Assembly (NCBI GenBank): GCA_035701505.1
Contig: DASSSA010000126.1
Span: 1-48,518, forward strand
DNA: 48,518 bases
Direction of reading: 5' to 3'
Source of the DNA: AC-69 sp035701505
Lineage (GTDB): Bacteria > Actinomycetota > UBA4738 > HRBIN12
Positions 1 through 7,325 of this stretch are shown here, piece by piece. The notes under the pieces are model-generated. The model had not been told where the DNA came from. It did no database searches and saw nothing but the letters and a program-made list of their open reading frames with translations. Numbering within the stretch: position 1 is the stretch's first letter; each line of letters starts with the position of its first letter. The position numbers were made by a program, and so were the translations under genes.

Positions 1-934
1 CCGGTCCGAGCCAGTCCGGCCGGGCCTCGCGACGGGGTACACGCTGGGATCCGGCGGGGCCAAAGCGGTCGCCGACTACGAAATCGTGACGGTGGGCGGA
101 GGCGGCGCGTATTCGACCGCGCGGGACATGGCTCGCTACGCCGAGGCTCTGCTCGGCGGTGGCGCCAACGAGCACGGCTCGGTGCTCAAGCCCGAGACCC
201 TTGCCACCATGTTCGAGCCCCACTACCAGCCGGATCCCCGAGTGCCAGGCATCGGACTGGCGTTCAACCGCGGCAACGCCGACGGGCACCGCGTCATCGA
301 GCACGGGGGGATCCTGCCTGGCTTCGATTGTCAGCTGGTCGTGGCTCCCGACGACGGAGTGGGCGTGCTGGCCTTCACGAATGGCGCCAGGCGCGCGATG
401 TTCTGGCTGCCGAATGAGGTGGCCGGGCTCCTTAACCATCTGCTCGGCGTCTCGGACCGGACGATCCGTACCGACATTCCGCAGCACCCGGAGCTGTGGG
501 CGGAACTCTGCGGCTGGTACCAGCTCTCGGCGCGGCTCACCGATGCCCGGGCCAGGATGGCGGCCGGCGCCGGGGCGGAGGTACTCGTCAGGGGTGGCCG
601 CCTCGTGCTTCGGGTCCTGACCCCGATACCTGGGGCCTTTCGGGGGTTCGTACTCCATCCTGATGACCCGAACGACCCGTACGTCTTCCGGATCGATCTC
701 TCTCAGTTCGGGCTCGGCACGCTGCGTCTCGTGTTCACGCGCGAACCGGGAGGGCGAGTGACGGCCGTGCACCTGGCCGAGGGCAAGCCATTGTCCGCCC
801 GGAAGCGGCCTGCCAAGACGAACCCCCGGTTGGGGGCCTGTGGAGCACTTGGTGCGCTCGCCGTTGCCACGACTGCGCGGGCGGTTCGGCGAGCAAGCCA
901 CTCGTCATATCCGAAGGGAGATGGTGAGGCATGA
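1..934 (+). CDS. Serine hydrolase, beta-lactamase/CubicO (class C) family, 5'-partial
   Basis: The reading frame is open to the left edge of the window, so the N-terminus and the catalytic SxxK are not visible. The visible part has features of the class C beta-lactamase-like (S12) fold: a glycine-rich VGGGGAYSTARDMARYAEALL helix region, a GIGLAFNR strand and the HGGILPGFDCQL segment, which corresponds to the C-terminal HxG motif of this family. Such enzymes are esterases, D-aminopeptidases or transpeptidase-like hydrolases; the substrate cannot be told. A C-terminal extension of about 120 residues follows the catalytic domain. The stop overlaps the start of the next hydrolase (ATGA at 931-934), so it is the first visible gene of a coupled operon. 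Family is fairly sure, function open. Confidence 0.8.
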   Translation, partial: RSEPVRPGLATGYTLGSGGAKAVADYEIVTVGGGGAYSTARDMARYAEALLGGGANEHGSVLKPETLATMFEPHYQPDPRVPGIGLAFNRGNADGHRVIEHGGILPGFDCQLVVAPDDGVGVLAFTNGARRAMFWLPNEVAGLLNHLLGVSDRTIRTDIPQHPELWAELCGWYQLSARLTDARARMAAGAGAEVLVRGGRLVLRVLTPIPGAFRGFVLHPDDPNDPYVFRIDLSQFGLGTLRLVFTREPGGRVTAVHLAEGKPLSARKRPAKTNPRLGACGALGALAVATTARAVRRASHSSYPKGDGEA

Positions 935-1824
935 CGACGCTCAGCGCTGAACGCATCGGGCAAGGAAGAAGGATGTCGATTCGAGGCGTGTCCCTCTTCG
1001 TCCATGTCGTCGGGAACGGATACCCGTTGCTGCTTATGCACGGCGGGCCTGGGCTAGATCACTGGACGATGGCGCCGTTCCGGCAATTGGCGGATCGGTT
1101 CACCCTGATCCTCTACGACCACCGGTGCAACGGACGTTCGACAGGCGCTCCGGTCTCGTCCATGACCTGGGAGAACCTCACCGCGGACGCCGAGGCGCTG
1201 CGAGAGAAGCTAGGCTTCGAACGGTGGGCCGTGCTCGGCCATTCGTTCGGGGGGCACGTGGCCCTCGAGTACGCGCTGCGCTATCCCCACAGCCTGTCGC
1301 ACCTCGTGCTGCTCGACACGGGCGGGGACAGCCGTTGGTCACAGCAGAACGCTCCTCTTGACCTCGCTGAACGCGGCTACACCCCCAAGACGGTGGAGCT
1401 GGTCCGGCGCTGGTTCAACGGCGAGTTTGCGAAGTGGGAGTTCTTCCCAATCTTCATGCGGATCGGGGGCGCGTACAGCCACGGCCCCTTCCTGTGGCTG
1501 ACTGTCCGCGATGGGATCCGCGGCGGTTGGCGCTCGAGGATGCGGCCGGAGGCCTTCATCTTCGCGGGCCGCCACCTCGTCAAGGGCTGGACTGTGATGG
1601 ACCGTCTCGGCGAGATCCAGGTGCCGACGCTTGTGATGGCGGGGCGTGACGACTTCGTGTTCCCGCCGGAGTGTCAGGAGGAGCTGGCGGCCGGGATCCC
1701 GAACGCACGGCTGCGCATCATCGAGCGCGCCGGGCACAACCCGCACGACGAGAGGCCCGCCGAGGTCATGCAGGCCGTTTCGGAGTTCGTCTCGGAGCCG
1801 GCGGGCGTGGAATCGAGGCGATGA
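931..1824 (+). CDS. Alpha/beta hydrolase, prolyl aminopeptidase-like
   Basis: 297 residues with the alpha/beta-hydrolase fold. An HGGPG oxyanion-hole motif near residue 35 is typical of the S33 prolyl iminopeptidase branch. The nucleophile elbow is GHSFGGH with Ser105. An acid in GRDDFVFPP and a late His in ERAGHNPHDERP complete the triad. It is probably a cytoplasmic peptidase or esterase; HGGPG favours small amide or ester substrates, but the exact reaction is unknown. The start at 931 overlaps the previous stop as ATGA and has a purine-rich GAAGGGAG upstream; an in-frame ATG at 973 is the alternative. Its own stop overlaps the aminotransferase start. Confidence 0.85.
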   Translation: MTTLSAERIGQGRRMSIRGVSLFVHVVGNGYPLLLMHGGPGLDHWTMAPFRQLADRFTLILYDHRCNGRSTGAPVSSMTWENLTADAEALREKLGFERWAVLGHSFGGHVALEYALRYPHSLSHLVLLDTGGDSRWSQQNAPLDLAERGYTPKTVELVRRWFNGEFAKWEFFPIFMRIGGAYSHGPFLWLTVRDGIRGGWRSRMRPEAFIFAGRHLVKGWTVMDRLGEIQVPTLVMAGRDDFVFPPECQEELAAGIPNARLRIIERAGHNPHDERPAEVMQAVSEFVSEPAGVESRR

Positions 1825-3209
1825 CGATGCAGACCGCGGATGTGACGAAGCTCAAGTACGACGCGCTCGACAACATCATCTTCCATATGACGCCGAAGCA
1901 GTGGCTGGAATCGGGCGCCTGGGTGTTGGATCGTGGCGAGGGAGCACTGCTCTACGACGTCGAGGGCCGCGAGTATCTCGACGCCATGGCGGGCGGGCTC
2001 TTCGCCGTCCTTGCCGGATACGGACGAGAGGAGATCGCCCGGGCGATGTACGAGCAGGCTCAGCGGCTGGCCTACACCAGCCCGGCCGCCGCGACGAGCG
2101 CGGTCCCGATCGAGCTGGCGCGGAAGCTGGCCGAGCTCACGCCGGGGGACCTCTCGGCGTCGTTCTTCTGCAACAGCGGCTCGGAGGCCGTCGAGGCCTC
2201 GATCAAGCTCGCTCGTCAGTATCACCAGGCCAACGGCGAGGGCCGGCGGTACAAGGTCGTGTCCCTTCGCCGCGCGTACCACGGCTCGACGATGGGGGCG
2301 TTGTCGGCCACCGGCTGGAGCCCCCACTTCCAGCCGTTCCGCCGCTCGGCCGATCCGATCGTGCCGGTGGCCGGGTTCACCAACGCGATGCCGCCCTACT
2401 GCTACCGGTGCGAGCTCGGCCTGACCCATCCGTCCTGCGGGCTCGCCTGCGGCAGCACGATCGAGCAGGCCATCCTCGGCGGCGACCCGGACCTGGTGTC
2501 CTGCGTGATCCTGGAGCCGGTGATGGGGACGGGCGGGTGCGTCGTCCCGCCGCCCGGCTACCTGGCCAAGGTCCGCCAGATCTGCGACCGCTACGGGGTC
2601 CTGCTGATCGCCGACGAGGTGGTGTGCGGGTTCGGCCGGACGGGGCGCTGGTTCGGCGTCGACCACTCCGACGTGGTCCCCGACCTCATGGTCGTGGCCA
2701 AGGGGCTGACCAGCGGCTACGCGCCGATGGGGGCGGCCATCGCCCGGCGCGAGATCGCCGAGAAGATCCCGATCTTCTTCGACGTCCACACCACGGGCGG
2801 ACACCCCGTCTCCGCCGCGGCGGCGCTCGCCAACATCGGGATCATCGAGCGGGAGGACCTGGTCGGGAACTCGGCGAAGGTCGGGGCCTACATGCTCGAG
2901 CTCCTGGAAGGGCAGCGGGCCCATCCGACCGTGGGAGACGTCCGGGGGTTGGGGCTGTTCATGGCGGTCGAGCTGCGCGACCCGGCCCGAAACGAGGACT
3001 TCGCCCCCGACCTACACGTCGCCGACCAGGTCACCGCGGCGACGATGCAGATGGGGCTGTTCGGACCGCGGCCGCTGGGTGGCGGCACCCTCGTGTTCGC
3101 CCCTCCGTTGGTCTTCACGAAGGCCCAGGCCGAGCGGGCCGTCGAGGTGCTGGACACCGCCTTGTCGAAGGTGGAGGCGAGGATCCTGCCTACGGCGGTG
3201 GCGCGATGA
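1821..3209 (+). CDS. Class III (PLP-dependent) aminotransferase
   Basis: 462 residues, normal for class III (omega-type) aminotransferases. Visible landmarks: the CNSGSEAVE phosphate-binding loop, the ADEVVCGFGRTG segment whose Asp contacts the pyridine nitrogen of PLP, and VVAKGLTSGY with Lys294 as the Schiff-base lysine. Near residues 195-215 it has a four-cysteine stretch (CYRC then CGLAC), seen in some members of this family and perhaps structural. It would transfer an amino group between an omega-amino compound or amino acid and a keto acid; the substrate is unknown. The ATG at 1821 forms ATGA with the upstream stop. A longer frame reaching back to 1671 overlaps the hydrolase and is not family-like. 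The stop overlaps the WS/DGAT start. Confidence 0.9.
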   Translation: MTMQTADVTKLKYDALDNIIFHMTPKQWLESGAWVLDRGEGALLYDVEGREYLDAMAGGLFAVLAGYGREEIARAMYEQAQRLAYTSPAAATSAVPIELARKLAELTPGDLSASFFCNSGSEAVEASIKLARQYHQANGEGRRYKVVSLRRAYHGSTMGALSATGWSPHFQPFRRSADPIVPVAGFTNAMPPYCYRCELGLTHPSCGLACGSTIEQAILGGDPDLVSCVILEPVMGTGGCVVPPPGYLAKVRQICDRYGVLLIADEVVCGFGRTGRWFGVDHSDVVPDLMVVAKGLTSGYAPMGAAIARREIAEKIPIFFDVHTTGGHPVSAAAALANIGIIEREDLVGNSAKVGAYMLELLEGQRAHPTVGDVRGLGLFMAVELRDPARNEDFAPDLHVADQVTAATMQMGLFGPRPLGGGTLVFAPPLVFTKAQAERAVEVLDTALSKVEARILPTAVAR

Positions 3210-4672
3210 ACGCCGAGGGCGCCGTCTCAGGGAGGCCCGGCCTCCGGGGGAGCAGCCGGTTCGCGCGTCTGACTTCCGATTCCCGGATGTACCTGCGTGT
3301 CGAGGATCCTGCATGGCCAACGCACTTCTGCGGCCTGGCGATCGTCGATGGGAGGGCGCTGTGGGGCGCCTCGGGGCAGCTGCGGTGGGAGGAGATCAGG
3401 GACCGACTGGATCGCCGTCTGACGCGCGTTCCTGAGCTCCGACGACGCGTGTACTTCCCGGGACCGTTGCGAGGCGGGCCGCTCTGGGTCGACGACGGAC
3501 GGTTCGCGATCGAGCACCACGTTCACCAGAAAACCGTCGAGCCCCCGGGAGGTGATGCTGAGCTCCTGGAGGCGGCTGCCGCCATCTACGGACGCTCGCT
3601 CGATCGGACGCGCCCGCTCTGGGAGCTCTGGTTCCTGACCGGCCTCAACGACGGCCGCGTCGGTGTCTTGTTGAAGCTGCACCACGCGGTGGCGGACGGG
3701 GCGGGTGCCGTGGCGATCATGGGCTCCCTGTTCGACCTCGCGCCTGACGTCGCGGACCCCGCTTCGTCCCCCTGGACGCCCGAACCGATCCCAGGAGGGT
3801 GGTCCCTGCTGGCTGAGAACCTCTCCACCGCGATCCGGACCGTCGGGCGAGCAGCCGCGTCGCTGGCTCACCCGGGGCGAGCCGCGGGAGGGATGCGCGT
3901 TCTCATGGACGTGGTCCGACGGTCCGTGGGGGTCAAGGGAGCAGCGCGCACCTCGCTCAATCAGGTCGTCCGGCCTGGCCGTCGGATCCGGTACCTGCGG
4001 TTGGACCTCGCGGCGATGAAGGAGGCGGCTCACGCGCACGGGGCTACGGTCAACGACCTCGTGCTCGACCTCTGGTCGGGAGGACTGCGTCGGCTGCTGG
4101 TGTCTCGCGGAGAGCCCATCGCGGGTCTCGAACTGACCACGACCGAGCCGGTTTCCACCCGGTCCGCCACCGATAGCACCATCGACAACCAGGTGGGACT
4201 GATGGTGCTGCGGTTACCGGTCTGGGAGGCCGACGTTCAGCGTCGGCTCGACCTGATCGCCCGAACGACCCGCGAGACGAAGGCCGGACAACGTCCCGCT
4301 GCGATCAGGGGCGTCCTGGTCCGTCTGTCCGCCACACCGATCGGGCGGTACCTCACCCTTCACCAGCGGGCCGCCAACGTGTTCGTCACCAACGTCATCG
4401 GTCCGCCTGTTCCCATGTTCATCTTGGGGTCCCAGATCCTGGCGGTCCTGCCGATCGTTCAAGTCGCCGGCAACATCGGGTTGAGCTTGTGTGCGTTCTC
4501 CTATACCGGCGAGGTCTTCCTGGTCGTGACGGCGGACGCCAGCGGCTTCCCCGACCTGGACGTGCTGATGACAGGCATGGAGCGTGATTGGGGTGCGCTG
4601 GTCGGCGGTCATGTCGCCGAGCCGATTGCAGAAAGCATGCGGGCTGCGGGAGTTCCCACCGTGGGCGGATGA
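3206..4672 (+). CDS. WS/DGAT-family O-acyltransferase
   Basis: 488 residues. The catalytic HHxxxDG motif is present as HHAVADG (His159, His160, Asp164), and the C-terminal domain carries the NVxGP-type segment VTNVIGPPVP that marks bacterial wax ester synthase/diacylglycerol acyltransferases. These enzymes esterify fatty alcohols or diacylglycerol with acyl-CoA at the membrane, making storage lipid. Some operon members acylate other alcohols, and the setting here (hydrolases, aminotransferase, PPOX proteins) suggests a specialised acceptor. The start at 3206 makes ATGA with the aminotransferase stop; a longer open frame back to 1646 is an overlap artefact. Confidence 0.88.
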   Translation: MNAEGAVSGRPGLRGSSRFARLTSDSRMYLRVEDPAWPTHFCGLAIVDGRALWGASGQLRWEEIRDRLDRRLTRVPELRRRVYFPGPLRGGPLWVDDGRFAIEHHVHQKTVEPPGGDAELLEAAAAIYGRSLDRTRPLWELWFLTGLNDGRVGVLLKLHHAVADGAGAVAIMGSLFDLAPDVADPASSPWTPEPIPGGWSLLAENLSTAIRTVGRAAASLAHPGRAAGGMRVLMDVVRRSVGVKGAARTSLNQVVRPGRRIRYLRLDLAAMKEAAHAHGATVNDLVLDLWSGGLRRLLVSRGEPIAGLELTTTEPVSTRSATDSTIDNQVGLMVLRLPVWEADVQRRLDLIARTTRETKAGQRPAAIRGVLVRLSATPIGRYLTLHQRAANVFVTNVIGPPVPMFILGSQILAVLPIVQVAGNIGLSLCAFSYTGEVFLVVTADASGFPDLDVLMTGMERDWGALVGGHVAEPIAESMRAAGVPTVGG

Positions 4673-5151
4673 TGGACGTGCCAACCATCGGCCTGCTCGT
4701 GGATCACGCGTCGGGTGACATCCCAGCGTCCCACCGCGACTTGGTCGAGTGCCCGCCGGTCGCCGCCCTCACCACGGTCTTGCCCGACGGATATCCGCAG
4801 ACCTCCGTCGTGTGGTGCGACTTCGACGGCGAGTACGTGCGGGTGAACACGATGCGTGGCTTCGTCAAGGAGCAGAACATGCGCCGCGACCCGCGCGTCA
4901 CGCTCCTCTGCTACGACCCGCGCGAACCCCTCCGTTACCTCGAGATCCGCGGAACGGTCGTCGAGATGACCGAGGCGGGCGCGGTCGAGCACCTGGACGA
5001 CCTCGCCACGAAGTACGCGGGTCGGCGGGTCCGCTACTTCGGCGACGCCATCCCAGCGCGTTTCGCCGAGACCGAGATCCCGGTCTTGTGCCGTATCCGG
5101 CCGACCCACGTCACTGCGCTCGATGCGACCGAGACGGAGGGAAGGGCATGA
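4669..5151 (+). CDS. PPOX-class (pyridoxamine 5'-phosphate oxidase fold) flavin/F420-binding protein
   Basis: 160 residues with the split beta-barrel pattern of PPOX/F420-dependent proteins: VAALTTVLPDGYPQTSVVW, then a VRVNT strand, then RRDPRVTLLCYDP and RYLEIRGTV. These proteins bind FMN or, in actinobacteria, often coenzyme F420, and reduce diverse substrates. The start is ATG 4669 (ATGATG), overlapping the previous stop. The next gene is a paralogue with about the same length and motif order, so the two may act as a heterodimer or on successive substrates. FMN versus F420 cannot be decided from the sequence. Confidence 0.82.
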   Translation: MMDVPTIGLLVDHASGDIPASHRDLVECPPVAALTTVLPDGYPQTSVVWCDFDGEYVRVNTMRGFVKEQNMRRDPRVTLLCYDPREPLRYLEIRGTVVEMTEAGAVEHLDDLATKYAGRRVRYFGDAIPARFAETEIPVLCRIRPTHVTALDATETEGRA

Positions 5152-5597
5152 ACACGCTCGTCGCGCCCGAGACGGTTCCGATCCCCGCCTCCCACCTCGA
5201 CCTGTTGACCAGATCGATCTGCGGGGTGCTCACGACGATCGGTGGCGATGGGCAGCCCCAGTCGAGTCTGGTGTGGGTCGACGTCGACGGCGAGTGCGCC
5301 CGCATCAACACGACACTCGAACGGCAGAAGGGTCGCAACCTGCTCGCCAACCCGAGGGTCAGCCTGCTGGTCGTGGACCCCGACGATACCTGCCGTTACA
5401 TCCAGATCCGGGGGGACGCCGAGCTCGTCACCGAGGGCGCGCGCGAGCACCTCGACGCGATGACCCGCACCTACACCCGCCATCCCTACTACTACGGCCA
5501 CATCTACCCGGTCGCGCAGCGCTCGCGCGAGACGCGGGTGATCTGCCGGATCCATGCACGACGGATCACTCTGGACGCGATCCACGGTGAGAGGTGA
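5148..5597 (+). CDS. Second PPOX-class flavin/F420-binding protein
   Basis: 149 residues, paralogous to the preceding gene: CGVLTTIGGDGQPQSSLVWV, ARINTTLERQKGRNLLANPRVSLLVVDP and RYIQIRGDAELV match the PPOX barrel in the same order. It starts at ATG 5148 by ATGA overlap with the upstream stop. A tandem PPOX pair in one operon suggests duplication with division of labour or a heteromeric enzyme. The F420-dependent assignment is inference from the actinobacterial setting; no F420 biosynthesis gene is in the window. Confidence 0.82.
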   Translation: MNTLVAPETVPIPASHLDLLTRSICGVLTTIGGDGQPQSSLVWVDVDGECARINTTLERQKGRNLLANPRVSLLVVDPDDTCRYIQIRGDAELVTEGAREHLDAMTRTYTRHPYYYGHIYPVAQRSRETRVICRIHARRITLDAIHGER

Positions 5598-5604
5598 GGT
5601 CCGC

Positions 5605-5781
5605 ATGGACCTGAGAGCGTTTGTCGGAAGCGGAGACAGGATCGGGCTGTCCACGCTGCCGTTCGTGATCGTCGGTTTGATCCTGAACGTCGCCTTCCCA
5701 TTCTTCTTCGATGTCGGCGGCCCTGACGCGAGTGGCGCGGAAGGAGGGGATGGATGCGCGTGCTGTACTTCTACCTCATGA
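5605..5781 (+). CDS. Small single-pass membrane protein
   Basis: 58 residues starting at ATG 5605 after a GAGGTCC purine stretch. Residues about 14-33 (LSTLPFVIVGLILNVAFPFF) form one strong hydrophobic segment followed by an acidic, Gly-rich tail. It lies in the operon between PPOX2 and the YCII gene and overlaps the latter by 28 bases, so the C-terminal tail is the doubtful part. No family is recognised. It could anchor an enzyme of the operon. Confidence 0.4.
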   Translation: MDLRAFVGSGDRIGLSTLPFVIVGLILNVAFPFFFDVGGPDASGAEGGDGCACCTSTS

Positions 5782-6008
5782 AGGAAGCGACCGATCGCGT
5801 TCGAGCGGTTGCGCCAGATCACGCCGCGTACTGGCGAGGCCTTAGGCTGCGGGAGTACCTCGGGGGACCCTTCACGGACAGATCGGGAGGGTTGCTCATC
5901 TTCGAGGTCTCTTCAGTCGATGAGGCCGAGCGGCTCGTGGCCGATGACCCGTTCGTCCAGGAGGATCTCCTGGAGCGCCGATGGGTGAAGGAGTGGCCGA
6001 TCGAATGA
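5754..6008 (+). CDS. YCII-family protein
   Basis: 84 residues, the usual length of the YCII fold. The His of PDHAAYW and the Asp of ADDPFVQEDL are the conserved His-Asp pair proposed as catalytic in YciI-like proteins. GGLLIFEVSSVDEAERLV is the typical ferredoxin-like core. It starts at ATG 5754 with AAGGAGGGG just upstream. The biochemical function of the family is mostly unknown; some members are muconolactone-isomerase-like or dehydrochlorinase-like. It is the last complete gene of the left operon. Confidence 0.85.
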   Translation: MRVLYFYLMKEATDRVRAVAPDHAAYWRGLRLREYLGGPFTDRSGGLLIFEVSSVDEAERLVADDPFVQEDLLERRWVKEWPIE

Positions 6009-6111
6009 GGTTGTCACCGACGTCTGGGCAACGGTCGGACGGGGACGACCGGTCAGCAACGCCTCGTCGACCTATCTGCGGCCCAGGGGGAGCCCCTCTC
6101 GAGGAGGGACT

Positions 6112-6261
6112 ATGACCACGTATCGGGAAGACCCGCGCCGGGCGTGGGATCGGATCAACTCGTTTCCGACGCAGCGGGTCGAGACGCACTTCGGCACCAT
6201 CGAATACGCCGATCAAGGTGACGGCTTTCCGCTCGGGAACCCCCCAACCACTCCCCGATAA
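6112..6261 (+). pseudogene. Truncated alpha/beta hydrolase (N-terminal fragment)
   Basis: A strong ribosome binding site (GAGGAGG) precedes ATG 6112. The frame reads MTTYREDPRRAWDRINSF and then VETHFGTIEYADQGDGFPL, which is a good N-terminus for an alpha/beta hydrolase just before the HG oxyanion motif. After about 41 residues the similarity stops and the frame ends at TAA 6259. The break lies about 46 bases from the 3' end of the neighbouring tRNA-Arg. No catalytic residue is left, so this is a remnant. The cause (deletion or recombination at the tRNA) is inference. Confidence 0.65.
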
Positions 6262-6280
6262 CTCTTCGAAAACTCCTCGG

Positions 6281-6353
6281 TGCCCCCGGCAGGAATCGAA
6301 CCTGCGACACGCGGTTTAGGAAACCGCTGCTCTATCCACTGAGCTACGAGGGC
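6281..6353 (-). tRNA. tRNA-Arg (anticodon CCU)
   Basis: On the minus strand the 73 bases fold into a complete cloverleaf: acceptor GCCCTCG/CGGGGGC with one G-U pair, D stem GCTC/GAGC, anticodon stem GCGGT/ACCGC with loop TTCCTAA (anticodon CCT), T stem GCAGG/CCTGC with TTCGATT loop, discriminator A. CCA is not encoded; the next bases are CCG. It reads the rare codon AGG. The 3' end faces the truncated hydrolase. Confidence 0.95.
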
Positions 6354-6480
6354 CGGCGGAAGCTGCCGAAAGACCAGACCTCCTACAAGCGCCTGCCTGC
6401 ACATTCCCAGGATAATGGCCCGATTAGGGGAAGGCCCCGGGGGGTACAGCAGTACACGAGGCAGGCGGAAGGAGGATCTC

Positions 6481-6678
6481 ATGGCCGTTCGCGCTGATGA
6501 CCTCGTCAAGGTGGATCTCCTCGATCGCTACGTTCACGCGCGGATGCGGCTTCGAGCCATCTCATCCTTCGCGGACAACCCCAATCTCCGGACCTGTGCG
6601 AGGTGCGGCGACCTGGTCGAGATGCGACGCGACACGGGCGGTTGGTCGCTCTGCCCAGCTTGCGGTCACTACGCCTGA
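6481..6678 (+). CDS. Small zinc-ribbon protein
   Basis: 65 residues with GGAAGGAGG correctly placed before ATG 6481. The C-terminal half has CARCGDLVEMRRDTGGWSLCPACG, two CxxC knuckles spaced like a zinc ribbon, preceded by a basic and hydrophobic helix-like N-terminus. The family is not recognised; such small ribbons bind nucleic acid or protein. It stands alone between tRNA-Arg and the stress block. Confidence 0.7.
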   Translation: MAVRADDLVKVDLLDRYVHARMRLRAISSFADNPNLRTCARCGDLVEMRRDTGGWSLCPACGHYA

Positions 6679-6872
6679 AGCCACCCGTTAGCGATTTGAT
6701 GTGGAGCCTGACCGTCGGGAGTGTGTTCGGCATGATCTGGAATAGCCCCACAAGCAGCTGACACGTCCCACACATCTGGATGAAGGCGATGAGACTGCTC
6801 TCCATCGTCATACCGCTGTGGATGGATTTCGGCTGGCCGTTCGAAGCTCGGCCACCGGAGAGCGAGGCTCTC
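6679..6872. other. Non-coding stretch before the proline-rich gene
   Basis: No convincing gene. A 37-codon open frame from ATG 6780 has no ribosome binding site and runs into the promoter at 6873. No strong terminator hairpin is seen. Confidence 0.4.
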
Positions 6873-6898
6873 GTTTGGTCGCCCACGCCGTAGGGTAG
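6873..6898 (+). promoter_or_regulatory. Predicted SigB/SigF-type promoter P1
   Basis: GTTTGG (6873-6878), 14-base spacer, GGGTAG (6893-6898). It matches the SigB-class layout GTTTNN-N14-GGGWAN found repeatedly in this block. Transcription would start near 6905, about 26 bases before ATG 6931. Confidence 0.55.
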
Positions 6899-6930
6899 GG
6901 AGGCGGGGTCATGAGGAATCGGAGGTTTCG

Positions 6931-7266
6931 ATGAGGAGGGACGATCGCGAGCGGAGCGATCGAGAGCGTGCTGGCACCCCGGTTCCCGATCCGGCTCCCG
7001 ACCCCACCCCGGTGCCCGACCCACTGCCGCCGGCCCCTCCCGGCCCAAATCCGCCCAATCCGCCCAATCCGCCCCCGGGCCCCCCGACCCCACCCGCGCC
7101 GAACCCGCCGCTACCGCCCGAACGGCCACCCGATGAACCTCCGATCCCCCGCGCAGACGTCATCGATCGGCCCATTCCTCGGCAGGCCGCCGGACTGTCG
7201 GCGGACGCGGGGGCCATGCACACGCGGCCGGGCGATGACCCGGACACGACCGCCCCCCAGCGATAG
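6931..7266 (+). CDS. Proline-rich protein, unknown function
   Basis: 111 residues. An N-terminal basic/acidic segment (MRRDDRERSDRERAG) is followed by about 70 residues made mostly of Pro with Asn, Gly, Asp and Glu (for example PNPPNPPNPPPGP), which should be disordered. A GGAGGT ribosome site lies 5 bases before ATG 6931, and a SigB-like promoter lies just upstream. Both favour this strand over the Gly-rich open frame on the minus strand. No signal peptide or membrane segment. Function unknown; the promoter suggests stress induction. Confidence 0.5.
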   Translation: MRRDDRERSDRERAGTPVPDPAPDPTPVPDPLPPAPPGPNPPNPPNPPPGPPTPPAPNPPLPPERPPDEPPIPRADVIDRPIPRQAAGLSADAGAMHTRPGDDPDTTAPQR

Positions 7267-7325
7267 CGCCTCCAGAATTGCCTGCTTCGTTTCGCCGGTC
7301 CGCTTCCGAGAGGGATGATGGCTTC

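Noticed and set aside
6213..6509. Minus-strand open frame with LVAQWIEQRFPKPRVAGS
   Set aside because: This peptide is the tRNA-Arg gene read as protein, a known false gene.
6780..6893. 37-codon frame MKAMRLLSIVIPLW
   Set aside because: No ribosome site; it runs through predicted promoter P1.
7289..7317. GTTTCG followed by AGGGAT before the PHP gene
   Set aside because: The spacer is 16-17 bases and the -10 is off consensus.
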